This document shows positions 16,887 through 24,729 of a stretch of 64,000 bases of DNA, piece after piece. The notes beneath the pieces were generated by a model, which saw only the letters and a list, made by a program, of their open reading frames with translations, searched no databases and had not been told where the DNA came from. The stretch's first letter is position 1. Every line of letters starts with the position of its first letter. A program made the translations under genes and the position numbers. Origin of the DNA: Streptomyces aurantiacus (GTDB lineage: Bacteria; Actinomycetota; Actinomycetes; Streptomycetales; Streptomycetaceae); contig NZ_CP114283.1 of the NCBI RefSeq assembly GCF_027107535.1, positions 8,432,001 through 8,496,000 on the forward strand, in the 5' to 3' direction.

Positions 16887-17738
16887 TCACGGCTTGGGCA
16901 GGGTGCATCCGCTCGCGTCGAGGTCGAGCTTGCTGTCGAGCCCGAAACAGGCGGGGATCTGGTAGGTCTGCTGCCCGTAGTTGATGCCCGCGCGGACGGT
17001 GACGTTGCCGCTCTGGTCGACCTCGCAGGGGTTGTTGTCGGTGCAGCGCCCGCCGTCCTCGTTGCCGGTGTTGTTGACGGCGACGACGTTGCCGGTGGCG
17101 TTGTCGATCACGGGTGAGCCCGAGGTGCCGCCGATGGTCCGGCAGGCGGAGGTGTAGCGGACCGAGTCCTTCCAGGTCCAGCTGCCCTCCTTGAGGCGGT
17201 GGGCGAAGCCGTCGATGCTGCAGGCGTAGGTGCGCTTCCAGTAGCCGGAGACGACGGTGATGGCCCGGCCGGCCACCGGGTGCGTGTCGTTGAGCGTCAG
17301 CGGACTGATGCCGTACGAGCTCCTGATCTGCCCGTACGTGGTGGTGAGCTGGTAGAGCGAGACGTCCGTGTCGGTCATCGTCGCGTACGCGATCTTGCTG
17401 GCGCGCAGGGTGGCGACTCTCGTGCCCGCGGAGTTGAGCAGGCCGAAGGTGCGGCTGGAGGGCTGGTCGACGACGACCTCGCCGGGCCCCGGGAAGCCGG
17501 ACTCCAGGCAGTGGCCGTTCGACATCACCAGCGCCGGGTCGTTGTCCTCCGAGTCCGGCAGGCGCACGACGGAGCCGGAGCAGTTGCTGAGCGAGACGGT
17601 GCCGGCGAAGGTGACGGCCTGGACGGCGGCGGGCGCCTTGGTGCCGGTGGAGGTCTCCGTGGCGGCGACCGCCGGTGCTGCCAGGCCCGTCCCTGTGATC
17701 ATCAGGGCTCCGAGCGCGGCAAGGAGAGGCTTCTTCAT
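16887..17738 (-). CDS. Secreted trypsin-like serine protease
   Basis: A 283-residue exported protease of the chymotrypsin fold. It has a typical signal peptide (MKKPLLAALGALM, cleavage after AVA at about residue 26). The catalytic triad is visible as His in MSNGHC, Asp in TDTDVSLYQL and Ser in GGTSGSPVID. There are eight or more Cys, some likely paired in disulfides (NCSG, NGHC, YACS, SACRT, RCTDNNPC). I chose ATG 17738 because it begins the signal peptide and has AGAGGGG upstream; the frame stays open 48 bases further but that part is not peptide-like. No chymotrypsin-type propeptide is obvious between signal and TFAGTVSLSNC. Confidence 0.9.
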   Translation of the reverse strand: MKKPLLAALGALMITGTGLAAPAVAATETSTGTKAPAAVQAVTFAGTVSLSNCSGSVVRLPDSEDNDPALVMSNGHCLESGFPGPGEVVVDQPSSRTFGLLNSAGTRVATLRASKIAYATMTDTDVSLYQLTTTYGQIRSSYGISPLTLNDTHPVAGRAITVVSGYWKRTYACSIDGFAHRLKEGSWTWKDSVRYTSACRTIGGTSGSPVIDNATGNVVAVNNTGNEDGGRCTDNNPCEVDQSGNVTVRAGINYGQQTYQIPACFGLDSKLDLDASGCTLPKP

Positions 17739-18119
17739 GTGGGGGTCCCCTCTTGCGACGTGAGCGACCGGAGGTCTTCCGGCCACTTCCCGTTTTTGTC
17801 ATGCGCATTCTGAAGGGACGAGATCCGGCGGACAAGGAGCCGAATCAAGCCGCCCGCCGAACCGGGAACCCGCCAGGCGGTACACGCTCGGCGGACCGGG
17901 GGTCCCGCACTTCCCTGACGTCGCCGCGCACACGGCGTATTCACGCCTCGCCCGGCCCCCGCCACGAAATCCCCGGCCACCACGCCGAGTTGCGGGGACG
18001 GACACGGACGACAGGAGGGGCGTGCCCGGCAGCCGGGGGCGGATATCACCCGGATCACCCCGTCTCACGTGGTGGGAAACACGCCGCGGGAAGCGTTACC
18101 CGGCCGTAAGCTCACGGGC
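17739..18119. other. Intergenic region between protease and aminotransferase
   Basis: A 381-base divergent gap. It contains the predicted leaderless promoter of the aminotransferase (18107-18112) and, near 17790-17830, a lower-GC stretch that may hold the protease promoter. I see no gene or clear inverted repeat in it. Confidence 0.4.
18107..18112 (+). promoter_or_regulatory. Candidate -10 of a leaderless aminotransferase transcript
   Basis: TAAGCT ends 7 bases before the ATG at 18120, and no ribosome site precedes that ATG. This is the layout of leaderless actinomycete genes. No good -35 is visible, so the call is tentative. Confidence 0.35.
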
Positions 18120-19331
18120 ATGCAGGTGATCCAGTCGACCAAGCTCGCCAACGTCTGTTACGAGATCCGGGGCCCGGTGCTCGAGGAGGCGATGCGGCTG
18201 GAAGCGGCGGGCCACCGGATCCTCAAGCTGAACACCGGGAATCCGGCCGCGTTCGGCTTCGAGTGCCCGCCGGAGATCCTGGAGGACATCCTCCGCAACG
18301 TCTCGTCGGCGCACGGCTACGGAGACGCGAAGGGCCTCCTCGCGGCGCGCCGGGCCGTGGTCATGCACAACCAGACCCTCGGCATCGAGACGGACGTCGA
18401 GCACGTCTTCATCGGCAACGGCGTGTCCGAGCTGATCGTGATGGCCATGCAGGGCCTGCTGGACGACGGCGACGAGGTGCTCGTACCGGCGCCGGACTAC
18501 CCGCTGTGGACCGCCGCCGTCTCGCTCTCCGGCGGCACGGCCGTGCACTACCGCTGCGACGAGCAGTCCGACTGGATGCCCGATCTCGCCGACGTGGAGC
18601 GGAAGGTCACCGACCGCACCAAGGCGATCGTGATCATCAACCCGAACAACCCGACGGGCGCGGTCTACGACGAGGCGATGCTGCGGGGACTCACCGACAT
18701 CGCCCGCCGCCACAACCTGCTGGTCTGCTCCGACGAGATCTACGACAAGATCCTCTACGACGAGGTCACGCACACGCCGACCGCCAAGGTCGCCCCGGAC
18801 CTGCTGACGCTCACCTTCAACGGGATGTCGAAGGCGTACCGCGTGGCGGGGTACCGGGTGGGCTGGATGTCGATCTCGGGGCCCCGGGCGCACGCCGACT
18901 CCTACATCGAGGGGCTGACGGTCCTCGCGAACATGCGGCTGTGCGCGAACATGCCCGGCCAGCACGGCGTGGTCGCCGCCCTCAGCGGCCGGCAGACGAT
19001 CAACGACCTCGTCCTCCCCGGCGGGCGGCTGCGCGAGCAGCGGGACGTGGCGCACAAGCTGCTGACCCAGATCCCGGGCGTGACCTGCGTGAAGCCGAAG
19101 GGGGCGCTCTACCTCTTCCCCCGCCTCGACCCGAAGGTCTTCAAGATCAAGGACGACCGGCGGATGGTGCTGGACCTGCTGCGCACCGAGAAGATCATGG
19201 TTGTGCAGGGGACGGGGTTCAACTGGCCGGAACCGGACCACTTCCGGGTCGTCACCCTGCCCACGGCCCGGGACCTGACGGACGCGGTGACGCGGATCGG
19301 GAACTTCCTGGACGGGTACGGGCAGCGCTGA
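18120..19331 (+). CDS. Class I/II PLP-dependent aminotransferase (alanine/aspartate type)
   Basis: A 403-residue fold-type I aminotransferase. Motifs in order are LNTGNPAAFGF near the N-terminus, GNGVSELI, IINPNNPTGAVY, SDEIYDKILYD (cofactor-ring Asp) and FNGMSKAYRVAGYRVGW with the PLP Lys in SKAYR. The pattern matches AlaA-like enzymes that transfer amino groups between glutamate and pyruvate or related keto acids. The exact substrate cannot be read from sequence. ATG 18120 is used because the family homology (MQVIQSTKLANVCYEIRGP) starts there; the frame extends 51 bases upstream without a ribosome site. A hairpin at 19388-19405 follows. Confidence 0.9.
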   Translation: MQVIQSTKLANVCYEIRGPVLEEAMRLEAAGHRILKLNTGNPAAFGFECPPEILEDILRNVSSAHGYGDAKGLLAARRAVVMHNQTLGIETDVEHVFIGNGVSELIVMAMQGLLDDGDEVLVPAPDYPLWTAAVSLSGGTAVHYRCDEQSDWMPDLADVERKVTDRTKAIVIINPNNPTGAVYDEAMLRGLTDIARRHNLLVCSDEIYDKILYDEVTHTPTAKVAPDLLTLTFNGMSKAYRVAGYRVGWMSISGPRAHADSYIEGLTVLANMRLCANMPGQHGVVAALSGRQTINDLVLPGGRLREQRDVAHKLLTQIPGVTCVKPKGALYLFPRLDPKVFKIKDDRRMVLDLLRTEKIMVVQGTGFNWPEPDHFRVVTLPTARDLTDAVTRIGNFLDGYGQR

Positions 19332-19332
19332 C

Positions 19333-19385
19333 GCCCGACCGCACCCCCCTGCCCGACCGCACCCCGTGCCGCCCGACCGCACCCC
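19333..19385 (+). repeat. Three copies of a 15-bp intergenic direct repeat
   Basis: GCCCGACCGCACCCC occurs at 19333-19347, 19351-19365 and 19371-19385, right after the aminotransferase stop. The start-to-start spacings are 18 and 20 bases. It is non-coding. Confidence 0.75.
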
Positions 19386-19387
19386 CT

Positions 19388-19405
19388 GCCGCCCTGCCGG
19401 GCGGC
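19388..19405 (+). terminator. Hairpin terminator after the aminotransferase
   Basis: A perfect 7-bp GC stem (19388-19394 with 19399-19405) with a TGCC loop. Confidence 0.55.
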
Positions 19406-19455
19406 GCGGTCACCCTTCGCGATCGGCCGACCCCTTTTCCCGAACCTGCTCAACT

Positions 19456-19478
19456 TTAGACGAGATCTAAGCTAGGAT
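19456..19478 (+). promoter_or_regulatory. Palindromic operator and -10 upstream of small orphan gene
   Basis: A perfect TTAGA-N5-TCTAA palindrome (19456-19470) stands in a strikingly AT-rich patch. It is followed by TAGGAT (19473-19478), a good -10, placed so that the palindrome fills the spacer. A repressor is implied, but no regulator gene is adjacent. Confidence 0.5.
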
Positions 19479-19511
19479 GGCGTCCTGTCAGAGCACAGGA
19501 GGCCATCTCCC

Positions 19512-19925
19512 ATGTACGAACCGATCCGCACCAAGTCGGTCCACACGGTGGCCGGCACCGCCGACTTCCCCCACCGGTCGCGCGAGGAGGAGCTGGACAT
19601 CCAGCTCGCCGGTCACCTGGCGGCGCTGCTCGCGGTCACGGACGAGCTCCGTGAGCTCGAACCGTCCGCCGAGCTCGACACCGCCGCGGAGCGGCTGACC
19701 GAGCGGGTGACCCACCTGCGCGGAGGCCGCCCGCCCCTCCGTGCGGCCGTCACCGCCGGCCGCGAACCGCGTCCTGCCGCGCGCCACCGGCGGGCCCACG
19801 CGCTCGCCGGCCGCGCCCTCGTCGTCGCCGCGTCCCGCGCGGACACGGCGTCCGCGATCCTCGCCGCCGAGCGCATGGACGCGCACGCGGCGGCCACCGG
19901 GACACCCACCCTCACCTCCCGCTGA
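19512..19925 (+). CDS. Small conserved Streptomyces protein of unknown function
   Basis: A 137-residue protein starting MYEPIRTKSVHT, a beginning I associate with a small Streptomyces-specific family (S. coelicolor SCO4983-like; from memory, not checked). The N-terminal half is helical with an acidic surface (REEELDIQLAGHLAALLAVTDELRELEPSAELDTAAERLTERV). The C-terminal half is Arg/Ala rich. There is no signal peptide, membrane segment or known motif. AGGAGG at about 19497-19502 precedes the ATG. Its promoter carries a palindrome, so it is probably regulated. A strong hairpin follows. Confidence 0.7.
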   Translation: MYEPIRTKSVHTVAGTADFPHRSREEELDIQLAGHLAALLAVTDELRELEPSAELDTAAERLTERVTHLRGGRPPLRAAVTAGREPRPAARHRRAHALAGRALVVAASRADTASAILAAERMDAHAAATGTPTLTSR

Positions 19926-20230
19926 GCCCCCGGGCTCCCGGAGCCTGCGGGCCCCCCGATCGGCCCCGGTCCGCGCGCACCCGCAGCGACGCGCGGACCG
20001 GGCGCCACGCATTCCGCCGGAAGCGGTGACGAACCCGCCGACCGGCGTGACCGATCACCCCCACGCGGGCGGAGCCGCACAGGTCACGGCCCCACGCGCC
20101 CCAGGGCCGCCCGGTCAGGAGCGGCCCGCCACCGGAGACCGCCACTCCGGTTGCGTACTGGGATCGGGTCGTCACCCCCTGTTCATCCGGAACGGCGAGG
20201 AACGTTGGATTCCGGGAGCACTCTCCGGGT
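19926..20230. other. Intergenic region before the TelA operon
   Basis: A 305-base gap. It holds the strong hairpin at 19965-20002 and, downstream, the region that must contain the promoter of the TelA operon. I could not assign a -35/-10 pair. GGGAG at about 20215-20219 is the probable ribosome site for GTG 20231. Confidence 0.4.
19965..20002 (+). terminator. Hairpin terminator after small orphan gene
   Basis: A perfect 13-bp stem (19965-19977 with 19990-20002) and a 12-base loop, 40 bases past the stop. Confidence 0.75.
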
Positions 20231-21307
20231 GTGAGACGAATAGTCGCCATCGTCCTGGCGGTGTTCCTGATCGGCGGAGTGGCAGCAGCCGTCGTAGTGG
20301 GCCGCGAAGAACAGGGCAGGAGCACGGCAACGAAGACCGTGCGAGCAGTGATCGGATCGGAGAAGGCGGAGTTCTTCGCCGACCCGGATGTGGTGAAGGC
20401 CCTGGCTGCCAGGGGCTACACCGTGGAGACGGAGACCTCCGGGTCCTGGGCCATGGAGGGACTCGACCTCAAGGGGTACGACTTCGCTTTCCCCTCCAGC
20501 CAGGCACCCGCCGGGGAACTGGCCTCGAAGTACCACGTACGGCAGCCCCTGCCGCGCCCCTTCTACTCGCCCCTCGTGGTCGTGGCACACCGGAGCGCCG
20601 CCGGGGTGCTGGCCCGCAACGGCCTCGCGACCCTGGGGAAGAAGGGCAACGGCACCCTCAGGATGGGCGCCTTCCTCAAGGCGGCCGAGGCCGACCGGAC
20701 CTGGCAGCAGCTCGAGGGAGCCGACCGCTACGGGGAGTTGAGCGGCACGCTGTTCATCTCCACCACCGACCCGGCCAGTTCGAACTCGGGCGCGCTCTAC
20801 CTCGCCGCGGCCTCGTACGTCGCCGACGGCGGCCGGGTCGCCGACTCGGAGGCCGCCGTCGCCCGCACGGCACCCCTGATGCGCAAGCTGATCAGTGTCC
20901 AGGGCGCCCAGCAGACCAGCACGGACGCGGCGTTCAGGGACTTCGTGAGCGGAGTGGGGAACCCTCTCGTCCTCGTGTACGAGTCCCAGGTCGCCGCGCT
21001 CCTCACCCAGGGCCGGGGCGTCGGCGACCTGACGGTCCTCTACCCGGACACCACCGCGAACAGCGACCACACCGTCGTCCCCCTCACGGACGAGGGCCGG
21101 GCCGTCGGTGAACTCCTCGGCACCGACAAGGAGTTGCGCGGGCTCGCGGTCCGGCACGGGTTCAGGCCACAGGGCGCGGCCGTCGAGTTCACGACGGCCA
21201 CCGACGCCCACTCCACGTATCTCAACCAGACGCTGACCGGCGTCCGGCAGGCGCCCGTGCCCGCATCCAAGGTGCTGCACGAGATGGCGCACCGGGCGAA
21301 GGGCTAG
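20231..21307 (+). CDS. Membrane-anchored solute-binding-like protein of the TelA operon
   Basis: A 358-residue protein with one N-terminal membrane helix (residues about 4-23) and an extracellular periplasmic-binding-protein-like domain. The segment STTDPASSNSGALYLAAASY resembles MTDPARSNSGFSTLVSVASG in the VWA lipoprotein two genes downstream, as do the surrounding lengths. The two are therefore probably paralogous binding domains, here without VWA. No lipobox Cys follows the helix, so it is likely an uncleaved anchor. The start GTG 20231 is the first codon of the frame. TelA follows after 12 bases. A ligand cannot be named. Confidence 0.75.
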   Translation: MRRIVAIVLAVFLIGGVAAAVVVGREEQGRSTATKTVRAVIGSEKAEFFADPDVVKALAARGYTVETETSGSWAMEGLDLKGYDFAFPSSQAPAGELASKYHVRQPLPRPFYSPLVVVAHRSAAGVLARNGLATLGKKGNGTLRMGAFLKAAEADRTWQQLEGADRYGELSGTLFISTTDPASSNSGALYLAAASYVADGGRVADSEAAVARTAPLMRKLISVQGAQQTSTDAAFRDFVSGVGNPLVLVYESQVAALLTQGRGVGDLTVLYPDTTANSDHTVVPLTDEGRAVGELLGTDKELRGLAVRHGFRPQGAAVEFTTATDAHSTYLNQTLTGVRQAPVPASKVLHEMAHRAKG

Positions 21308-21319
21308 GGGGAACCGCAC

Positions 21320-22495
21320 ATGAGCGACACCGAAGACACCTTTGTCCTGACGCCTCCGGAGGCGGTCGGGGCCGTACCGAAGGAGAAGGCCGGCGGACTC
21401 GTGCCGGTCGACGAGTCGGTCCGCACCGACATGGCCCGCAGAGCCGCCGAGTACGTCGACGGGATCGCCGCGCTCGACGCCCGCTCCCCCGAGTTCGCCG
21501 GGCGGATCGGGGAGATCGTGGCCCTCGGCTCCGGTGAGATGCGCGGCGCGGCCGCCCAGTCGAACCGCATGCTGGACCGCACGATCCGCAGCCTGCCCGC
21601 CAACGGCGAGGACGCCCAGTCACGTGTCTCGTCCTCACTGGTCGAACTGCGGCGCACCGTCGAGGACCTGGACCCGCGCGACGTGCCCGGCGGGAAGGCC
21701 CGCAAGCTGCTGTCCCGGCTGCCGGGCGGCAACAGGCTCCGCGACCACGTCGCCAAGTACGCCTCCGCACAGGGCACGTTGAACAGGATCGTGGGCTCAC
21801 TGCGCGGCGGCCAGGACGAACTGCGCCGCGACAACGCCGCGTTGCAGACCGAGCGTGTCCGCCTGTGGGACTCGATGGGCAAGCTCCAGGAGTACGTCGT
21901 CCTGACGGAGGCCCTGGACGCGGCCGTCGAGCGGCACATCGCCGGCGCGGAGGCGGTGGATCCCGCCCAGGCGGACACCCTGCGCGCCGACGTCCTGTTC
22001 CCCGTGCGGCAGAAGCACCAGGACCTGCTGACCCAGCTCGCGGTGTGCGCGCAGGGCTACCTGGCGATGGACGTGGTCCGCCGCAACAACGAGGAGCTGA
22101 TCAAGGGCGTCGACCGCGCCGCCACCACGACGGTCTCCGCGCTGCGCATCTCCGTGATGCTCGCCTCCGCCCTCGACAACCAGCGCAAGGTGGTCGAGCA
22201 GGTCAACGCCCTGCGGGGCACGACGGAGGACCTCATCCGCGGCAACGCGGAGATGCTCGCCACGCAGTCCGGCGAGATCCAGCGCATCGCCGCCGACCCG
22301 GCCGTCGGCGCGGAGACGCTCCGCTCGGCCTTCCAGCAGATCTACCGGACCCTCGACACCATCGACACGTACAAGGCCCGGGCCACCGAGTCCATGGCCG
22401 CGACGGTGGAGTCGCTGACCTCCGAACTCCAGCACGCGAGCGCGTACCTGGAGCGGTCGAGGTCGAAGGGCGCGTTGGAAGGGGGTCTCACATGA
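21320..22495 (+). CDS. TelA-family (toxic anion resistance) protein
   Basis: A 391-residue soluble, mostly helical and coiled-coil protein of the TelA family. It was named for tellurite resistance but is found in wider envelope-stress and membrane-associated Ter-type systems. Family-like stretches are the acidic N-terminus with LVPVDESVRTDMARRAAEYVDGIAALDARSPEF, the helix pair around LRRTVEDLDPRDVPGGKARKLLSRLPGG, and the core RRDNAALQTERVRLWDSMGKLQEYV. The later NRKVVEQ-like region reads LASALDNQRKVVEQVNALRGTTEDLI. ATG 21320 has AGGGGGAACC upstream. Its TGA overlaps the ATG of the VWA lipoprotein gene (ATGA), so the two are translationally coupled. Confidence 0.87.
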   Translation: MSDTEDTFVLTPPEAVGAVPKEKAGGLVPVDESVRTDMARRAAEYVDGIAALDARSPEFAGRIGEIVALGSGEMRGAAAQSNRMLDRTIRSLPANGEDAQSRVSSSLVELRRTVEDLDPRDVPGGKARKLLSRLPGGNRLRDHVAKYASAQGTLNRIVGSLRGGQDELRRDNAALQTERVRLWDSMGKLQEYVVLTEALDAAVERHIAGAEAVDPAQADTLRADVLFPVRQKHQDLLTQLAVCAQGYLAMDVVRRNNEELIKGVDRAATTTVSALRISVMLASALDNQRKVVEQVNALRGTTEDLIRGNAEMLATQSGEIQRIAADPAVGAETLRSAFQQIYRTLDTIDTYKARATESMAATVESLTSELQHASAYLERSRSKGALEGGLT

Positions 22496-24081
22496 GAGTT
22501 CACCCCGCTCGCTCCGGCCACCCCGTTCACCCGGTTCATCCCGGAGTACGGCGTACGGCTCTCGGCGCGGTCCTGCTGCTCGCGGTGGCCGCGTGCACGG
22601 CTCCCGGGAAGGACACCACCGGGCCCGCGCCGCACGAACCCGGCACCCTCCGCGTCCTCGCCTCCAGTGAACTGGCGGACATGAAGGGCATTCTGGAGCA
22701 GGTCCGCGAGGACACCGGCATCACGGTCCGCCCCACCTACATGGGCACCCTCGACGCCGTCGGCCTCCTCGCGAAGGGCCGGACCGAGGGCACGTACGAC
22801 GCGGTCTGGCTCTCCTCCAACGACTACCTGCGGCTGGATCCGGCCGCCGCGAAGCGGGTCGTGTCCCAGACCCCGGTCATGTCCAGCCCGCTGGCCGTCG
22901 GGGTGAAGGACGCCACCGTGCGGAAGCTCGGCTGGCAGCCAAAGGACGTCACCTGGGCCGACGTCGAGAAGGCGGTGAAGGACGGCGGGCTGACCTACGG
23001 GATGACCGATCCCGCGCGCTCCAACTCCGGTTTCTCCACGCTCGTTTCGGTGGCCTCGGGTCTCTCCGGCGCCCAGTCCGCGCTCACGGACGCCGACGTG
23101 CGGCAGGCGGCGCCGAGGCTGCGGGAGTTCTTCGGGGGCCAGCGGCTGACGTCCGGCTCCTCGGGCTGGCTGGCGGCGGCGTACGACCGGCGCGGTGACG
23201 TCGACGCCCTGCTCAACTACGAGTCGGTGCTGCAGTCGAAGAAGGGCCTGACGGTGATCCGGCCACGCGACGGAGTCGTCACCGCCGACTACCCGATCTC
23301 CTCGCTGGCGTCCACGAGCCGGGAGGTCCGCGAGGACGTCCGGCGCCTCGCCGAGGCCCTGCGCACCCCGGCGACCCAGCGGCTGATCACCGAACGCACC
23401 CTCCGCCGCCCCGTCGTGCCCTCCGTGCCGCCCGCGGCAGGCCTGGACACCACCCGGCGCCGCGAACTCCCCTTCCCGGGCAGCCGTTCGGTCGCCGACG
23501 GGCTGCTCGACTCGTACGAGAACAAGCTGCGCCGGCCCTCCCGGACGGTGTACGTCCTCGACACCTCGGGTTCGATGGGCGACGAAGGCCGGCTCGACCG
23601 GCTGAAGAAGGCGCTCACCGGTCTCACCGGCGACTTCCGCGAGCGTGAGGAGGTGACGCTGATGCCGTTCGGCTCGGCGGTCAAGAGCGTACGCACGCAT
23701 GTGGTGCGGCCCGGGAACCCGCGGGCGGGCCTGGACGCGATCCGCCGGGACACCGAGGAGCTCACCGCCGAGGGCGACACGGCGATCTACACGTCGCTCG
23801 AGAAGGCGTACGAGCACCTCGGGGCCGACGACGACACGTTCACGTCGATCGTGCTGATGACGGACGGCGAGAACACGGCGGGCGCCGGCCCGGCCGAGTT
23901 CGACGGCTTCTACCGCCGGCTGGCCGAGGACGAGCGGCGGATCCCCGTCTTCCCGATCCTCTTCGGCGACTCCGACCGCGGCGAGCTGGAACACATCGCC
24001 GACCTGACCGGCGGCCGCCTCTTCGACGCCCGGAAGGGCTCGCTCGACGGCGCCTTCGAGGAGATCCGTGGCTACCAATAG
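22492..24081 (+). CDS. Lipoprotein with solute-binding domain and VWA domain
   Basis: A 529-residue exported lipoprotein. The signal peptide ends in the lipobox LAVAAC (Cys at about residue 36). Residues about 50-330 form an extracellular solute-binding domain (RVLASSELADMKGILEQVRE, DAVWLSSNDYLRL, MTDPARSNSGFSTL). Residues about 355-520 form a von Willebrand A domain with an intact MIDAS: DTSGSMG, a Thr in EGDTAIYTSL, and MTDGEN. VWA domains bind partners through a metal ion. ATG 22492 overlaps the telA stop; the last 14 bases overlap the next gene. The fusion of a binding domain and VWA in one lipoprotein suggests a sensor or scaffold on the cell surface rather than a transporter, since no ABC genes are present. 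Confidence 0.85.
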   Translation: MRVHPARSGHPVHPVHPGVRRTALGAVLLLAVAACTAPGKDTTGPAPHEPGTLRVLASSELADMKGILEQVREDTGITVRPTYMGTLDAVGLLAKGRTEGTYDAVWLSSNDYLRLDPAAAKRVVSQTPVMSSPLAVGVKDATVRKLGWQPKDVTWADVEKAVKDGGLTYGMTDPARSNSGFSTLVSVASGLSGAQSALTDADVRQAAPRLREFFGGQRLTSGSSGWLAAAYDRRGDVDALLNYESVLQSKKGLTVIRPRDGVVTADYPISSLASTSREVREDVRRLAEALRTPATQRLITERTLRRPVVPSVPPAAGLDTTRRRELPFPGSRSVADGLLDSYENKLRRPSRTVYVLDTSGSMGDEGRLDRLKKALTGLTGDFREREEVTLMPFGSAVKSVRTHVVRPGNPRAGLDAIRRDTEELTAEGDTAIYTSLEKAYEHLGADDDTFTSIVLMTDGENTAGAGPAEFDGFYRRLAEDERRIPVFPILFGDSDRGELEHIADLTGGRLFDARKGSLDGAFEEIRGYQ

Positions 24082-24667
24082 GTTTCTGGGCTACCTGGAG
24101 TCCCGCAAGAACATCACCGGGAGCGCCTGCGGGGTCGTCGGCCTCGCGCTGACCTTCGCGGGAGTCGCGGGGCCGTACTGGCCGGTCGTCGTCGCGGGGC
24201 TGTACGGCGCGGGCGCGCTGGTCGCCCCGCCGGAGCGGCCGCCGCTGCCGGACTTCCCCGATCCGTCCGCCCAGCTGGACGAGGTGCGGGGCGACTTCGT
24301 GAAGCTGCGGGCCTACCTGGCGGACGTCGAGCTGCCGCCCGCCGCAGCCGGGCGGCTGACCGAACTGACCGAACTGCTCGGCGCGCTGCTCGATCCCGGC
24401 TGGGTCGCCGAGATCCTCGCCCGGGACGCGGAGGGTGTGCACGCGCTGTCGCGGGCCGTGCGGCTCGATGTTCCGGAGGCCGTCGACACGTTCGTACGGA
24501 CGCGGTGGTGGGCTCGGCTGACGCCCGGTACGGAGGCGCCCGAGCGGCATCTCGATCGGCAGCTCGGACTGTTGCACGACGAACTGACGTCGTTGGCGTC
24601 GAACCTCCGCGAGACGGAGGCGCGACGCCAGGAGTCCCACACACGGTATCTGGAGGACCGGGCGTGA
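24068..24667 (+). CDS. Two-helix membrane protein, last gene of TelA operon (XpaC-like?)
   Basis: A 199-residue protein with an N-terminal helical hairpin (GSACGVVGLALTFAGVAGPYWPVVVAGLYGAGALV, residues about 17-53) and a soluble helical C-terminus. That part is rich in Leu/Glu/Arg (LDEVRGDFVKLRAYLADVELPPAAAGRLTELTELL, then LHDELTSLASNLRETEARRQE). TelA is often next to XpaC-type proteins with this two-helix plus coiled-coil layout, and I infer a similar role. It starts at GTG 24068 inside the end of the VWA gene (14-base overlap), so translation is coupled. A hairpin follows. Confidence 0.7.
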   Translation: MATNRFLGYLESRKNITGSACGVVGLALTFAGVAGPYWPVVVAGLYGAGALVAPPERPPLPDFPDPSAQLDEVRGDFVKLRAYLADVELPPAAAGRLTELTELLGALLDPGWVAEILARDAEGVHALSRAVRLDVPEAVDTFVRTRWWARLTPGTEAPERHLDRQLGLLHDELTSLASNLRETEARRQESHTRYLEDRA

Positions 24668-24682
24668 CCCCCCGGTCCTCGG

Positions 24683-24720
24683 ACGCCGGACGGGCGCTGG
24701 TTCATCAGCCCGTCCGGCGT
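24683..24720. terminator. Bidirectional terminator between TelA operon and pckG
   Basis: A perfect 13-bp stem (24683-24695 with 24708-24720) around a 12-base loop between convergent genes. Confidence 0.8.
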
Positions 24721-24729
24721 GTGCGGAGG

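Noticed and set aside
13890..17117. A plus-strand open frame of more than 1,000 codons across the PLP enzyme and deacylase genes
   Set aside because: It is a GC-driven shadow frame (Arg/Gly/Pro/Ala rich) of two well-supported genes read in other frames.
15130..17835. A 900-codon minus-strand open frame
   Set aside because: It runs through the antisense of the deacylase and a shifted frame of the serine protease; no family motifs.
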